Shown: one piece after another, positions 22,361 to 33,653 of the stretch
How the letters are laid out: each line of letters opens with the position of its first letter
How positions within the stretch are numbered: position 1 is the first letter of the stretch
Assembly: GCA_026724425.1 (NCBI GenBank)
Contig: JAIUCV010000083.1
Location: 806,001 to 870,000 of the forward strand
Source of the DNA: Erythrophleum ivorense
Taxonomy: Eukaryota > Streptophyta > Magnoliopsida > Fabales > Fabaceae
Reading direction: 5' to 3'
DNA length: 64,000 nucleotides
Position numbers and translations under genes: made by a program
Notes under the pieces: model-generated
Seen by the model: only the letters and a program-made list of their open reading frames with translations
Told to the model about the DNA's origin: nothing
The model's database searches: none

Positions 22361-23546
22361 CTTCTTGATCGTTTCTATGTACCGGCTGGTATCTCGGGTT
22401 TGGTAAGGTCACCTTAGGGATGTGCATGAGCTGATGATTGGAGTGCTGAAGAGGGTAGCTAGAAGCATTCTTCTCACCACAGTAACGGTCTTGAATGTTG
22501 AGAAACGGCATAAGATTTCTTTCTCCGGGTTCATGTTTGCTGATGAAGTTCACGTCTCTTTGAAGATTGCCAAAGATCTCCCGGTCCATCTCCTCATCTA
22601 AGGTTTGGTTGTCTTCAAAGACTTGGCATTGCCTCGGTTGCCTCTCCAAAAGTTTAGAGATCATGGATTTGATCTCCTTGAACTCGGTTTGCTCCGGTCT
22701 TGTGTTGATCGCCTTAATAGTTTCCTCATAGCTCGGCTGGTTCTTGCTATCACTAGCCGCCAAGTTGTCTATCAATGTCTTTGCTTCTTCAATGGTCTTG
22801 CTCATGAAGTTCCCATTGCTGGCTATGTCAAGGCATAGCTTGTACTCTCGCATAATCCCATCATAGAAGGTGTTCCATAGATTGACATCCGAGAAGCCGT
22901 GTTGTGGGCAATCTCTTATGTATTCCTTGAAACGCTCTAGAGCTTCATGGTATGGCTCTATAGGACCCTGCTGGAAGCCCGAGATTTTGCTCCTCATCAA
23001 GGTTGCCCTTTGTTTGGTGTAGAATTGCCCTAGAAAAGCCTTCTTGAACTCCATCCATGTGTTGATTGAGCGAGACGGCAAAGATTTTAGCCATCTAAGT
23101 GCTTTGCCCGCCAAAGTGAAAGCAAAGAGCCGGCACCTCAGGTAGTCCACGGGAACTCCATTGGCGCTTGTAGTGCTGCACAACTCCTCAAAAGAATCAA
23201 CATGATCCAAAGGATCCTCCTCAAGAAGTCCATGGTATTGACTTTGCTTCGCCAATGCAATAACCCGCGGCTTAATCTCATAACGTTGGCCGTCTTGCAT
23301 CCTGATGGGGCTACGGCTTTGTAGAAGCTCTGGTCTGGAGTCACTATCTCCAATGTACTCTTGATTTGGCCCCTCTCGGTGGTCGTCTTGGGGTGGTTGA
23401 TGCGCCGGCCCGTCAATGTCGAGCTCCGGTTCATTGCCGTTTTGTGGTAAACGGTTTTGAACTCCAATCAAAGGGCGGTCATCAATGCGATTTGCTCCAA
23501 GAAAATCACCAAGCGGCGGCCCTTGATCATGTGCTTCCTGATCCAT
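22272..23546 (-). CDS. Element A Gag, copy 2 (424 aa)
   Basis: ATG at 23546, 122 nt downstream of the PBS. Residues about 140-270 form the retrotransposon gag domain (AFTLAGKALRWL, AFLGQFYTKQR, LERFKEYIRDCPQHGFS, SNGNFM). No CCHC zinc knuckle is visible, as in other Athila-type Gags here. The frame ends after KIHHVL at a stop created by the 2-bp deletion; in copy 1 it continues into pol. Gag would form the particle that packages genomic RNA. Confidence 0.88.
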   Translation of the reverse strand: MDQEAHDQGPPLGDFLGANRIDDRPLIGVQNRLPQNGNEPELDIDGPAHQPPQDDHREGPNQEYIGDSDSRPELLQSRSPIRMQDGQRYEIKPRVIALAKQSQYHGLLEEDPLDHVDSFEELCSTTSANGVPVDYLRCRLFAFTLAGKALRWLKSLPSRSINTWMEFKKAFLGQFYTKQRATLMRSKISGFQQGPIEPYHEALERFKEYIRDCPQHGFSDVNLWNTFYDGIMREYKLCLDIASNGNFMSKTIEEAKTLIDNLAASDSKNQPSYEETIKAINTRPEQTEFKEIKSMISKLLERQPRQCQVFEDNQTLDEEMDREIFGNLQRDVNFISKHEPGERNLMPFLNIQDRYCGEKNASSYPLQHSNHQLMHIPKVTLPNPRYQPVHRNDQEGELKSYIYEFMHEQRQANKEVHEKIHHVL

Positions 23547-23668
23547 AGCTCAGCTCAAGTTGTACCTACAAGAGCTTGAAAACAAACTAAAGAAAAAAAA
23601 TGTTAAGTGACAAAACAAAGGAAAAACGTTTTAGTCTAGATTCTAGTCCAAACTTGTAGACAAGAAGG

Positions 23669-23686
23669 TCCCCGGCAACGGCGCCA
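23669..23686 (-). other. Primer-binding site of A copy 2 (tRNA-Asp)
   Basis: The same 18-nt exact complement to the tRNA-Asp 3' end as at 4996-5013. Confidence 0.92.
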
Positions 23687-24677
23687 AAAACTTGATGTGA
23701 GCGTGGGATTGCTTCAAGTTTTACCCACTAGAGCTACCTGAAGTGCACAGCAACGAGGTAAGTATAGATGGGATCGAATCCACAAGGACCTATCGGTTGT
23801 CCTATAAATTGTAAGGAGGTTGAATCAAGCTAAAACAAAATGGTGTTTGGTTCGGATTTTAACTAAAATGAAAGTGTCAAACAAGTAGAGAGAATGGAAA
23901 TCAATAAGTGGAGATACTAGGCATTAGGCTAACCTCAAGGCATCATGAATCATTAACAAGTAAATCGAATGGAAGGGATATGATAGAAACCGTTCATGAA
24001 CTCATAACACAAAGGTATAGTTATCCCACTTTCGTGGATCAAACTACTATGTTAAATCAACCTAATAGACTCAACTTTCGATGGTTATTACAAGTTGAAA
24101 ACATGCATTAAAGGTGTTCAAGTTATGATTGTTCACAATGATTCACAACTCAACTTTCGGTGGTTGTGATTCATTGCTCACCAAATACTAAGTCCGGCAA
24201 TATAACAAGCTTTTGGAGAGTATATTAACCCAAGATCCGATGCTAGTAGATCAGAAAAGCAAGCGGCATTATGCTCAAGTAAAGGTGATGAAACCAAATA
24301 AATTATCCCAACTCAAAAGATCAAGTTAACGATTTCATGAGCCTTTCGGCTTAGCCCTTAACCTAGTGGAGAAACTACTCAATCATGGCACGGTTAACAC
24401 AAAGCACGATGAGTATGGACATTATAAGTAATGAAAAAGAGGTAAAGGGTGAAGAAAACTTCTCTATATTCAAGAACAAGTCGGCCTCTCCACAATAATC
24501 TCTCGGATTCAATACAAGAGAAAAGAGAAAAGAACAAGTGTAAGGATGCGTTGAGTGCAAGAGTGTGTGCGCCTTCGATCTTGAGAGGAACCTCTTCTCT
24601 CTGCTTCCAGGATGGCTTTCTCTCCTTCTCTTGACGGCGCAGCTGCTCTCTCTCCTTTCTCTGAGGCTAAAAACTCG

Positions 24678-24687
24678 TATTTATAGG
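24678..24687 (-). promoter_or_regulatory. TATA box of LTR A, copy 2
   Basis: CCTATAAATA in sense, identical in sequence and context to 6005-6014. Confidence 0.8.
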
Positions 24688-24730
24688 GTAGAAGTTGCTA
24701 GGTTTGTTAAGTGTCGAAAAAGGAAACTTT

Positions 24731-24742
24731 CCGGTTAACCGG
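24731..24742. promoter_or_regulatory. 12-bp palindrome CCGGTTAACCGG (A copy 2)
   Basis: 43 bp upstream of the TATA box, as in copy 1 and in LTR E. Confidence 0.6.
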
Positions 24743-25305
24743 CATTGATGATTTGCGACGTGATCAGACCGGGTTTAGGACAAGTGAACCACCAAAAGGA
24801 AGCTGGGCTTGTTCTAAGTCGAGACAAGGTCCATGCCGCTGCATCCCGGGCCATTTGGTGGCGCCAAGTCTCCATGGGCTTCGTTTACTCGCCTGGCGGA
24901 CACGTCTTGGGAGAAAAAGAGTATCTCCGTGATGGTTGATCCAAATGACTTGAATCCACTTCGTCGTGATGCATAACTCAAATATCTATCCAACAAGACA
25001 AAGATCATGATTTTTTGACGTCGGGAAGATCCCTTGCCGCGGTCATCTTTCGGATGCTCCGGTTCTGTCCGAATGCGAGAATCGGACAAATGGAGTTATA
25101 ATGATGCTCCTGACTTGGAAACTTGCATGGATCATGGTTTAAGACTCTTTTGCTCCTTTTTGAATCCTTTTTGATGTTTTAACCTGTTAAGACTTCAAAA
25201 CCAACAAATACAAGAAAACTACCTCTAAAGGCATAGAACCTTATTGAAAACACTTGAAAATACCAATAAATGCTTAGTGAAAATATGTAAAATATGATAA
25301 TATCA

Positions 25306-25409
25306 CTTGGCCACCAATAACCAGCCTGTAAGACCTTTCGGGCTGTCTTAAAAGTAGCAAAGTGTCCACCGTAGCTTGAACCATGGCAATGATACAATAT
25401 CTCTTCCAC
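25306..25409 (-). pseudogene. B integrase zinc-finger stub, copy 2
   Basis: Identical to 6633-6736: the HHCC start of integrase after the amber stop, ended by LTR A. Confidence 0.85.
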
Positions 25410-25415
25410 TTCAGC

Positions 25416-28400
25416 CTAGGCTACACATCTCCTAAACAAACCGTCACTCCCTCTCTTGAACAAATAAGGTTCATCCCAATAGTAGTGATTCACATCCCTA
25501 AAGAACTTCTTCTTCTTGTAACCATTTATGTCATCAGGGACTTCTCCACTCACCAAATAGTTAATGAAATCAACGTACCAAGGCAGTTTCTCGTCCTCAA
25601 GGGCGTGGGTCTCTTCAAGCTTCTCTTTCAGCTCAAAACCTTCATGCAAAACCTGTAAAGCCATCAGCTGCTCTTCGGGTAATGAATCATTAATGGGCAC
25701 AATCTCATCAATCCGCATCCGAGAGAGGTGATCGGCCACACTGTTTTCAGCTCCCTTCTTGTCGACAATCTCAAGATCGAACTCTTGCAAAAGAAGTATC
25801 CAGCGGAGAAGTCTCGGCTTCGCGTCCTTCTTCGCGTAGAGGTACTTTAACGCTGCGTGATCAGTGTGAACAACTACCTTAGATCCCACGATGTAACTTC
25901 TGAATTGGTCAATAGAGAACACAACAGCAAGAAGTTCCTTCTCCGTAGTGGCGTAACGGGATTGAGCCTCATCAAGCGTTCTACTAGCGTAGTAGATTAC
26001 GTTCATCTTCTTGTCAACTCGCTGACCGAAGACAGCACCCACAGCAAAATCTGAAGCATCACACATAACCTCAAATGGTAGATCCCAATTCGGAGCTTGG
26101 ACAATTGGTGCGCTACACAGGGCGTCTTTGATTCTCAAGAAAGCTTGGCGGCAATCCTCATCAAACAAGAAGTCCTTCTCCTTGCATAAAAGTCTGGTGA
26201 GCGGCCTTGCTATCTTAGAGAAATCCTTAATGAAACGCCTGTAGAAACCCGCATGTCCCAAAAAGCTCCTAACTTTCACTGACCTCGGTTCACCCAGCTG
26301 CATCATAACCTCAATTTTTGCTTTGTCAACCTCGATACCACTCTCGGAGATCTTGTGCCCCAACACGATGCCCTCTTGCACCATGAAGTTACACTTCTCC
26401 CAGTTAAGCACAAGATTTGTCGCCTCGCATCTCTCCAATACCCTGCACAAATTAGACAAACACGAGGAAAAGGACGAGCCATATACGGAAAAATCATCCA
26501 TAAAGACTTCGACCGTTTCCTCTATCAAATCCGAGAATATAGAGGTCATGCAACGTTGGAAAGTGGCGGGTGCATTACATAAACCGAAAGGCATGCGTCT
26601 ATATGCAAAGGTTCCATAAGGACAGGTAAAAGTGGTTTTCTCCTGATCATCCGGGTGGATAGGGATCTGGAAAAAGCCACTGTACCCGTCCAAGAAACAA
26701 TAAAACGGATGACAAGCTAGACGTTCAAGCATTTGGTCGATAAATGGCAAGGGGAAATGGTCTTTCCTAGATGCAGCATTAAGTTTCCTATAGTCAATGC
26801 ACATTCTATGTCCAACTATTACCCTAGAAGGGATCAGCTCATCGTTCTCGTTCTTGATGACTGTGATACCACCCTTTTTCGGGACACAATGTACAGGTGA
26901 AACCCAAGTACTGTCCGAAATCGGGTAAATTATCCCAGCATCAAGAAGCTTTAAAACCTCTTTCTTAACCACTTCTTTAAGTTTTGGGTTCAATCTACGT
27001 TGGTGCTCAATTGATCCCTTCGATTCGTTCTCAAGATGAATTCTGTGAGTGCAAAGAGTAGGGGAGAGACCCTTGATATCATCTAGCGAATAACCAAGAG
27101 CTCTCCTGTACTTTCGCAACTCAGCAAGAAGGGTATCAAGCTCATGAGGGGTTAATGCAGCATTCACTATGACAGGATAAGTGGAGTTAGGACCTAAGAA
27201 TGCATACCTGAGCCCCTTGGGAAGAGGTTTAAGCTCAACTTTCGGTGCCTTAAGCTCGGACCAGTCGTCATCAACACTCCAAGTCGGCGAGACTTCCTCA
27301 TTCGGATTCTTTCCGAGCGCAAACGGGTTCACATCCTGTTTGATATCCTGTTTGACATCTGAGGCTGTCTCAACAAGTTTCTCTAAACTGATTTCCCCTG
27401 TCTCAGCTTTGTTTGTGTCCAGCAACCAAGCATAACCCAAACTCTCAGCCTGTAGAGACCCAAATTCAGCATTATCCTTTGTAAGGGCGATCTGGAGCTT
27501 ATCCTCAACATTCAATTCTTCCAAGTACTCGTCAGCCAGTTGGTCTAAGGTTTCGATGTAGAATGACTCGCCACCTATGGTTGGCTGCTTCATCACATTA
27601 TTAATATCAAAGATCAACTTGCAGTCTTGGCCTAGATTCAGCTCTATCTTCCCACGTTTAACATCAATAACCGCTCCAGCGGTTGCCAAGAATGGCCTTC
27701 CCAAAATCAAAGGATCTTTGGGTTCCTCATCCATTTCCAGTACTATGAAATCAGTTGGTACTACCACGTTTCCGACTCTCAGTGGCATATCTTCAAGCAT
27801 TCCCTTAGGGAGTCTAACAGAACGATCAGCAAGCACTAGTGAGAAATTGCACTTCTTATACTCGCTAAACCCAAGTCGCTTAGCCACTGTCATAGGCATG
27901 ATGCTCACGCTGGCTCCCAAGTCGCACAAACAGTTTTTGAAAGATAAACGGCCGAGAGAACATGGGAGGGTAAAGCTCCCTGGATCTCCGAGCTTCTTGG
28001 CAACTGCTCGGCTCTGAATAATGGCGCTACACTCTTGAGATAGCACTACCATGCCTTGGACTTCTTTAGTCCTTTCCAAGATCGCATCTTTCAGAAACTT
28101 TTGGTATGGCGGTATCAACATGAGGGCGTCCAGAATAGGCATTCTCACTTCAATCTCAGCCATAACCTTATCAAAGAGTCCTTTATACTTTGCTATTAAC
28201 TGTTTCTTGAACCGACCCGGAAACGGCATCGGAGGTTTGTAAGGCGGAGGGACAAAAGGAGTTTCCGTCCTCTTTTTGTCCTCATTGTTGCTGTTTTTGG
28301 ATGTCTCTCGTGTCTTTCTAGCTTCCGACTCATTCTCAGCAGTAACTTCAGCATCGCCCTCAACTAAATCCTCCTCCTCTTGAATTACAACGTCCCCGTT

Positions 28401-29372
28401 GTGTCTCACCGGAGCGGTACGCGGCGGTATATTCCTGCCACTGCGAAGAGTTATTGCTTTCGCATACTCCTTCGGGTTGGGGATCGGTTTTCCGGGAAGC
28501 GTTCCTTTCGAGCTGCTGCTGTGATGAGACTCCAAGTACTGAACCTCGGAGTTTAGTTCCTCGATTTTCCTGGTTAGCTCATGGTGTGAACTGTCGACTT
28601 TGTTGTGGATCTCAGCCAACTTGATGTGGAGGTCACTCGCCCCTGTAACTTGTCCCTGAAGGATCTGTTGCAGCATGCTTTTCATATCCGACTCTTGACC
28701 TGAACTGCTGCCAGCCTGACCTTGAGTAGGGACTTGTTGTGGTGTACCAAATGTCTTAGGTGGATAACCTTTCTTGTAATAGACCACTTGCTGTCCACTT
28801 TGCTGCTGGTTCGGGTGTGGAGGGTAGACTTGGTCTTGAGGATTCTCAACGTTTGTAGAACGGTAGGAAAGGTTGGGATTGTTCTTGTAGTTGATGAATC
28901 CGTTTTGGTATCCGCCTTGATTGTTGATGTAGTTGACCTCTTCAACCTGCGGTTCCTCCTCTTCCTCGACAACATCATCCGCACAAACAAAATGCACATT
29001 CTTCTGCTGACCGCTGATCATCTTGTCAAACTTATCGTTGAGTGTCTTTATCTCTTTCTTGAGCTTCTCTTCGTTAAGTGAACTGCCTCTATCAGATCGG
29101 TCATATTCCTCATTGTAATTGCCATCACTAGTAGCGATGTTCTCGACCAAAAGCAATCCATCATCAACATCTTGACCCATGAAGTAACCGTTGCTGGCCG
29201 TGTCCAACAACATCCTGTATTTCGGTAACACTCCTTGGTACAACGTACTCAGCAAATTCTCCTTTGAGAAGCCGTGGTGTGGGCATTGCATCTGGTATCC
29301 CTTGAATCGCTCATACGCCTCACTGAAAGTCTCGCTGTTGAGCTGCGTGAATCCCGCGATGTCGTTCCGCAA
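25416..29372 (-). pseudogene. Element B gag C-terminal half, protease, RT and RNase H, copy 2
   Basis: A 1,318-codon frame with the same domains and lesions as 6743-10699: the open frame begins inside gag, and a TAG follows RRCVA. I see one amino-acid difference from copy 1 (Q for R in LLSTLYQGVLP) and one silent change near 27693. All catalytic motifs of protease (CDLGAS), RT (FMDDF) and RNase H are present. RNase H has GAVFGQ where A, C and F have GAVLGQ. Integrase is missing beyond the stub, so it cannot act on its own. Confidence 0.9.
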
Positions 29373-29965
29373 CTTCGCTGTCCGTGATGTTGGAAAGAAC
29401 TTAGCCAGAAAAGCGTGCTTGCATTGCTCCCATGTTGTGACCGACCCCTCAGGCAGAGATGATTCCCAAGCAAGAGCTTTGCCGCCAAGGAGAAAGGGAA
29501 AAGCCTTAGTTTGAAGCCATCTTCGGACACTCCATTGATTTTCTGCAAGGAACAGATTCGGTCGATCTTGTCAAGGTGCTTCAACGGATCCTCATCTCTC
29601 ATTCCGTGAAATTGCGAATTCTCCACCAAAGAGATCAAGCTGGTCTTGATTTCAAAATTGTTATTGGGGACTGGTGGTGGGGTGAGTCCGTGGCGGTGCA
29701 GATGAGAATTCGGTGTGTCGCCAGCGCCGATTTGTCGAGCAACTCGTGGAGGATGAACGGGATGCGCTCCGGCATTCTGCTGGTTTGCGGCATGATGTGC
29801 TGCCTGAGGCGGTGCGTGCACCCCTGGTGGGTCTGCCATCTGCTCAAACTGTGGTGGTGCGTTTTCTAACTGCTGTTCAGCTCTCAGCTGCTGTTCAGCT
29901 CTGTCTCGTGCTCGCTTATCCCGCTTTGCCTGCTCAGCCTTCTCTAGATCACTTGGACTGAACAA
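29249..29965 (-). pseudogene. Element B gag N-terminal half, frameshifted, copy 2
   Basis: Identical in protein to 10576-11292. It is collinear with C Gag until a 1-base frameshift near 29490, after which the real frame is in the overlapping pol ORF. Confidence 0.75.
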
Positions 29966-30185
29966 ATTGCTACGACAGCGAGAACGTGTGTGAATAAACC
30001 TGCAAAAGAAGGAAAAGCAGCTCCCAAACAGCAGATATGGAAAGTTTATTTGATGTTGAAACCTGCAAAACAGAGAAAGCAGCTCCCAAACAGCAAATAC
30101 TTATATGGTAATGGAAAGTAATAATGAAAAACTTGATCTTGAAAATTATCCAAATAAAAAATGCTCAAACTTAAAACTCCAAATA
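29966..30185 (-). other. Leader of element B, copy 2, with 62-bp tandem repeat
   Basis: Repeat units start at 29997 and 30059, each with a TTTTGCAG in sense. This is the same arrangement as copy 1. Confidence 0.6.
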
Positions 30186-30197
30186 GCAACGGCGCCA
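30186..30197 (-). other. Degenerate PBS of element B, copy 2
   Basis: TGGCGCCGTTGC in sense: 12 nt match to tRNA-Asp, then divergence. Confidence 0.7.
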
Positions 30198-30200
30198 AAA

Positions 30201-30578
30201 TGAAACAGGATTTTTTTGTGTGTTCAATTAACAATCCCACTCATGTAATTGTGGTCTTGAGAGTCAATCCAAAATGGAGCTAGTTGAAAACAATTTCGAA
30301 TGCAAGAAATGATCAAGTCAAGAGCAATGGTTTTAAATGTAACAAGTGAACTTAGAACAAAAACTTAAATGCAATGAAAACCGTAAAATGCAAGCTAGAA
30401 TGAATGCAAATCAAGTATCAATATGCAATAGATGTTTAACTAAATGAAAGATGTAAACTTAATGATAAAGAGAGAGTCTTGGGATGAGATAATCGATTAC
30501 AAGTCTTTAGGGGTCAATAAATATGTCTAGAGATACTCAAATAGAGCTAAGTCCTAGGAAGGGAGTTCAAGGAGAAAG
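30201..30578 (-). repeat. 5' LTR of element B, left piece, copy 2 (378 bp)
   Basis: Ends (in sense) beside the PBS. It is interrupted by C after GAAAG at 30574-30578. Joined in order with 44002-44995, the B LTR is about 1,372 bp. Confidence 0.88.
30574..30578. repeat. Target-site duplication of C, left (GAAAG)
   Basis: Exact match to 43997-44001 directly outside the other end of C, 5 bp as expected for gypsy integrases. Confidence 0.9.
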
Positions 30579-31561
30579 TGATAGTAGGATTTTACTACGA
30601 ATTAACCTATTAACACTATCATGTCGATGCAGTGTAAGAAGGTGTCAAATCCAAATGGGCGAGATGCTATGCAATCAGGACGTGATCGAGTGAAGGTAAG
30701 TCAAGCCAAATGCAAGGGTTTGAATTCTATACTATCAACCTAAACACATATATGGAAATGCAAATACAAATGCAATGGTACTTCCCGGCGTCCAAACACA
30801 ACGCTATGAAATGAACAAACGTGAAATGTAAAATGATAAACTATAAACCATAAGCTAGAATGAACAAATGCAACAAGATAAAAAGGATAAAAGCTTTGAG
30901 ATTTAAAATCAAGATCGAAATCAAATTAAACAAAGATCCTAAGAATGGGTGTTATGGATCAATGAAATTCCATGGTCAACGCTATGGTGTTCAACAAAAC
31001 TCAGACAGAGCTGTTCCCTTGGCTGCGAACTCGATAGCAAGCTAATCCACTCTCGTGGCAGAAGCTATCGAGTGGGTGTGTGTTCCTGACCCACTCTCAT
31101 GGCGAAATCCACACCAACAAGCATTAGGAATCAGTTCGCAAATGCTAAAGTGCAATAAAAAACGCTAGTATCCTAGGCATGATATGCAAATTTCTTGTAA
31201 AAGCTGGTTCAGGCATTTCATCAAACACCTTCTGGGTGCTGAAATGCCTAGCTTCGGATTCCAAATGATCAAGAAGGAATCAGCATTAAGAATACTAATC
31301 AAGAAGGGAAACTATGAAATCAAGGCTTGAACACTCTAGGTAACCATGGTTCTTCACTAATCTAACCCATCCTTAAGAATCTAAGAAAACTACTCAAAAA
31401 CCTACTTCATCAAGTCGAACTCGGAAAGCTGTAAAACTAGCATCAGAAGATAGACAGAAAGGAAGCAATCAAGTTCAAAGAAGGAGGCAGACACAAATTG
31501 ATTAAAACTTAGAAGGAATCTGGAATGCATTAAGATGTGTTCTAATCTCACATTACAGAGT

Positions 31562-31568
31562 ACTTATA
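31562..31568 (-). promoter_or_regulatory. TATA box of the C 3' LTR, copy 2
   Basis: TATAAGT in sense within CTAAGTATAAGTACTC, 50 bp downstream of the 72-bp array. Confidence 0.6.
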
Positions 31569-31617
31569 CTTAGGTCACAGAAAGGTAAAGTTGTCACGAG
31601 CGTGCGGACTCGACCAC

Positions 31618-31795
31618 CAACTCGACGTGCATGTCTGGCTCACGTCGAGTTCGCCTAAAGGTTGCACCTTTGGCTCCGACTCGATGTGCCAACTCGACGT
31701 GCATGTCTGGCTCACGTCGAGTTCGCCTAAAGGTTGCACCTTTGGCTCCGACTCGATGTGCCAACTCGATGTGCATGTCTGGACTACGTCGAGTT
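31618..31795. repeat. 72-bp tandem repeat array in the C 3' LTR, copy 2
   Basis: Units start at 31618, 31690 and 31762 (the last partial). Each holds an 11-bp perfect inverted repeat whose arms end in the ACGT-containing GACGTG/CACGTC, a bZIP-type core. Placement just upstream of TATA suggests a U3 enhancer; that function is inference. Confidence 0.9.
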
Positions 31796-32065
31796 GACTG
31801 TTCCTTGTTCTCCAAGCCGTCGTTTCCAGACTCCTCTTCATCACTGCTTGATCAGGCAATCATCCTCCATCTTCAAGGCATCCTCCAAAGCTCCAAATGT
31901 ACCTGATAACAAACACAAATGCGACGAAACGTGCAATGCTTATGCGAACGCTACGAAGTGCGGAAAGTGAATGCAAATGGAAGTGAAACGTGATGATGTG
32001 GTGTTATATGAATGCAGAAGTGATGAATAAATGATGCTAAAACAAGGCTAAATATGTGTACATCA

Positions 32066-32083
32066 TGACCCCCAAACTTATCT
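32066..32083 (-). other. Polypurine tract of element C, copy 2
   Basis: Sense strand ends AAGTTTGGGGGTCA directly beside the 3' LTR, the normal place for plus-strand primer formation. Confidence 0.8.
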
Positions 32084-32103
32084 TTTGCTTGCCCTCAAGC
32101 AAA
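32084..32103 (-). other. Pre-PPT stem-loop of C, copy 2
   Basis: 8-bp perfect stem TTTGCTTG/CAAGCAAA with loop AGGG in sense, 18 nt from the LTR. The same stem occurs at the same spacing in D, F and G. Confidence 0.75.
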
Positions 32104-33550
32104 CAAACAAGAATAGCGAAAGGGATGAAGTTTGAAAACGAGTTGATACAGCCAAAAATAACAAGCAAAAACGATTTGATATATGTCCAAGTTCACGGTT
32201 CTAAAATGCAGCAAGGTGAGAGCTACTTCTTCGAAAATCAGTTTCATGTTTAACATGATCAATCCAACTTCACAGTCTCTCAAACAATGCATTCCTATCA
32301 GCAAATCCCTTTGACATTCATTAAAGTGAACAATGAATCATAAACATGCAAGTCAGCAACTCATTTGGCTCAAGGTAAAGGTCAAGAGAAAAAGATGGTT
32401 TCTCAAAGTCATGAAACGGTATAAAGAACAGGGATCTCTCAGTAGAATGACAATGCTTTGGCAGAATGCTAAGAGTAATAACCAAGGATGATGCAAGAGA
32501 AGAACCTCTAGCTACCTAGCACCGACTTGACAGCGTCAATACCCGAACAACTCCTAACTACCCTTTAGGCTTTGCGCCTTTAGTCACAGAGGAGCAATTG
32601 CTCTTTTCTTTTCTTTAGTAAACTAGCCAAGGGAGAGGTGATCTTATGGTAACATCTAGCGGTTTGGGAATTCTATCACTAAGGGAACATTTTTCTTTCT
32701 TTTAACTAATTGAGGCATTTTGCCTTCTTTTCTTTTATACTTAGAACCCTTTTTCTTTTCTTAAACAGTTCCCAAACCTTCACTAGACCCTTTTGAAACA
32801 CAAACCAACTCCCTTGCTTTCAAACAAAAATTTTTCTTTTCCCACGTTTGGAATGCGAACCCGCAGCGTTCACCCCCAAACTTAGCCTGAAAATAAACCC
32901 AAGATCGAACTAGATACCTAGACATCCTATTCTTGCCGGTTTAAACTCAACACGTTCTGCTAAGCATGATCGAAACAAGGCCTCACAACACACAAGAATA
33001 ATGCGGGTTTGAAAGAAAAGGCTATAGCGTTCAGGGTGTGGGGAAAAACTATCTGGACAAACAAAGAAGATAAACAGATGGAAAAAGATTGTCCAGATAT
33101 GTATGTTATCCATGAGTTGCTTTCAATGCATGCAGTGATATTTAAAAGTCAAGATTAAGGTTCAGATAAACAGGGATAAGCATCAATTCGCAGCAGTGAT
33201 CAAGTGAGATGTGCATGTCATGACGTGATCAAGTTAAGCATGGTTTCGTTTTAAATGCTTCAATCTCACCCTAATGCATCAGAGAATCAAGAACCAAGAC
33301 ACATATCACATCGCATGAGATGGTTATTTTACAAGGCCATATCAACAATGCAGCATGAATGTAAAGCTATGTGATGCAATTGAGACTTAATCTAACAAAT
33401 GTGAATGCAACTACATGAATATTTTTGGATTTTTCGAAATTTTTCAAATTTTTATGGTTTTTTTCTATGCCTTATATGATGCAAAAATTTGAGATAAGAA
33501 GTACATAAAACATGAGTTAAATACATCTCAACCCCTCCCCCAAACTTGAA
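32104..33550 (-). other. 3' untranslated region of C, copy 2
   Basis: AT-rich, no supported ORF. It includes CTTTT-rich stretches around 32600-32850, and an extra internal purine tract (sense AAGTTTGGGGGTGAACG, 32868-32884). Confidence 0.65.
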
Positions 33551-33570
33551 TTACACAGTCCCTTGTGTAA
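33531..33570 (-). other. Internal hairpin plus purine tract of C, copy 2
   Basis: In sense, a 7-bp stem TTACACA/TGTGTAA with loop AGGGAC (33551-33570) is followed by TTCAAGTTTGGGGGAGGGG (to about 33531). It lies about 85 nt past the end of the ORF1-like gene and about 1.5 kb upstream of the 3' LTR. It mirrors the terminal hairpin-PPT pair. Confidence 0.65.
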
Positions 33571-33653
33571 CAAAAGAAAGGAGAAGAGTTCAAGAATCAA
33601 AAACCAATAAAACAGAGATGAAATGGTATACACAATGGTTTAGAGTTGTTACC

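Larger units (their letters stand above)
17801..25305 (-). mobile_element. Element A, copy 2: 5' LTR to post-pol region
   Basis: Sense order is LTR (23693-25305), PBS (23669-23686), gag (23546-22272), pol (to 18280) and about 480 bp of post-pol sequence ending at the duplication junction. There is no 3' LTR on this side because the duplication boundary lies inside the element. Confidence 0.9.
23693..25305 (-). repeat. 5' LTR of element A, copy 2 (1,613 bp)
   Basis: Same as 5020-6632 with no difference noticed by eye. TATA box at 24678-24687 and palindrome CCGGTTAACCGG at 24731-24742. It interrupts the B integrase at 25305/25306; the target duplication cannot be checked because the far flank is absent. 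Confidence 0.9.
30579..32065 (-). repeat. 3' LTR of element C, copy 2 (1,487 bp)
   Basis: Sense TGATGTACAC (32065) to CTACTATCA (30579). The U5 end has an inverted repeat TGATAGT (30579-30585) and ACTATCA (about 30615-30621), so the last 43 nt can fold back. It lacks a 72-bp block found in the 5' LTR just downstream of the TATA box. Confidence 0.92.

Noticed and set aside
17801..25305. Tandem duplication formed by LTR-LTR unequal crossing-over
   Set aside because: The joint is inside the C pol and A flank, not in any LTR, and shows no long homology.
31618..31795. CRISPR-like array (repeats with spacers)
   Set aside because: The full 72 bp repeats, including the would-be spacer, and it sits in a plant LTR.
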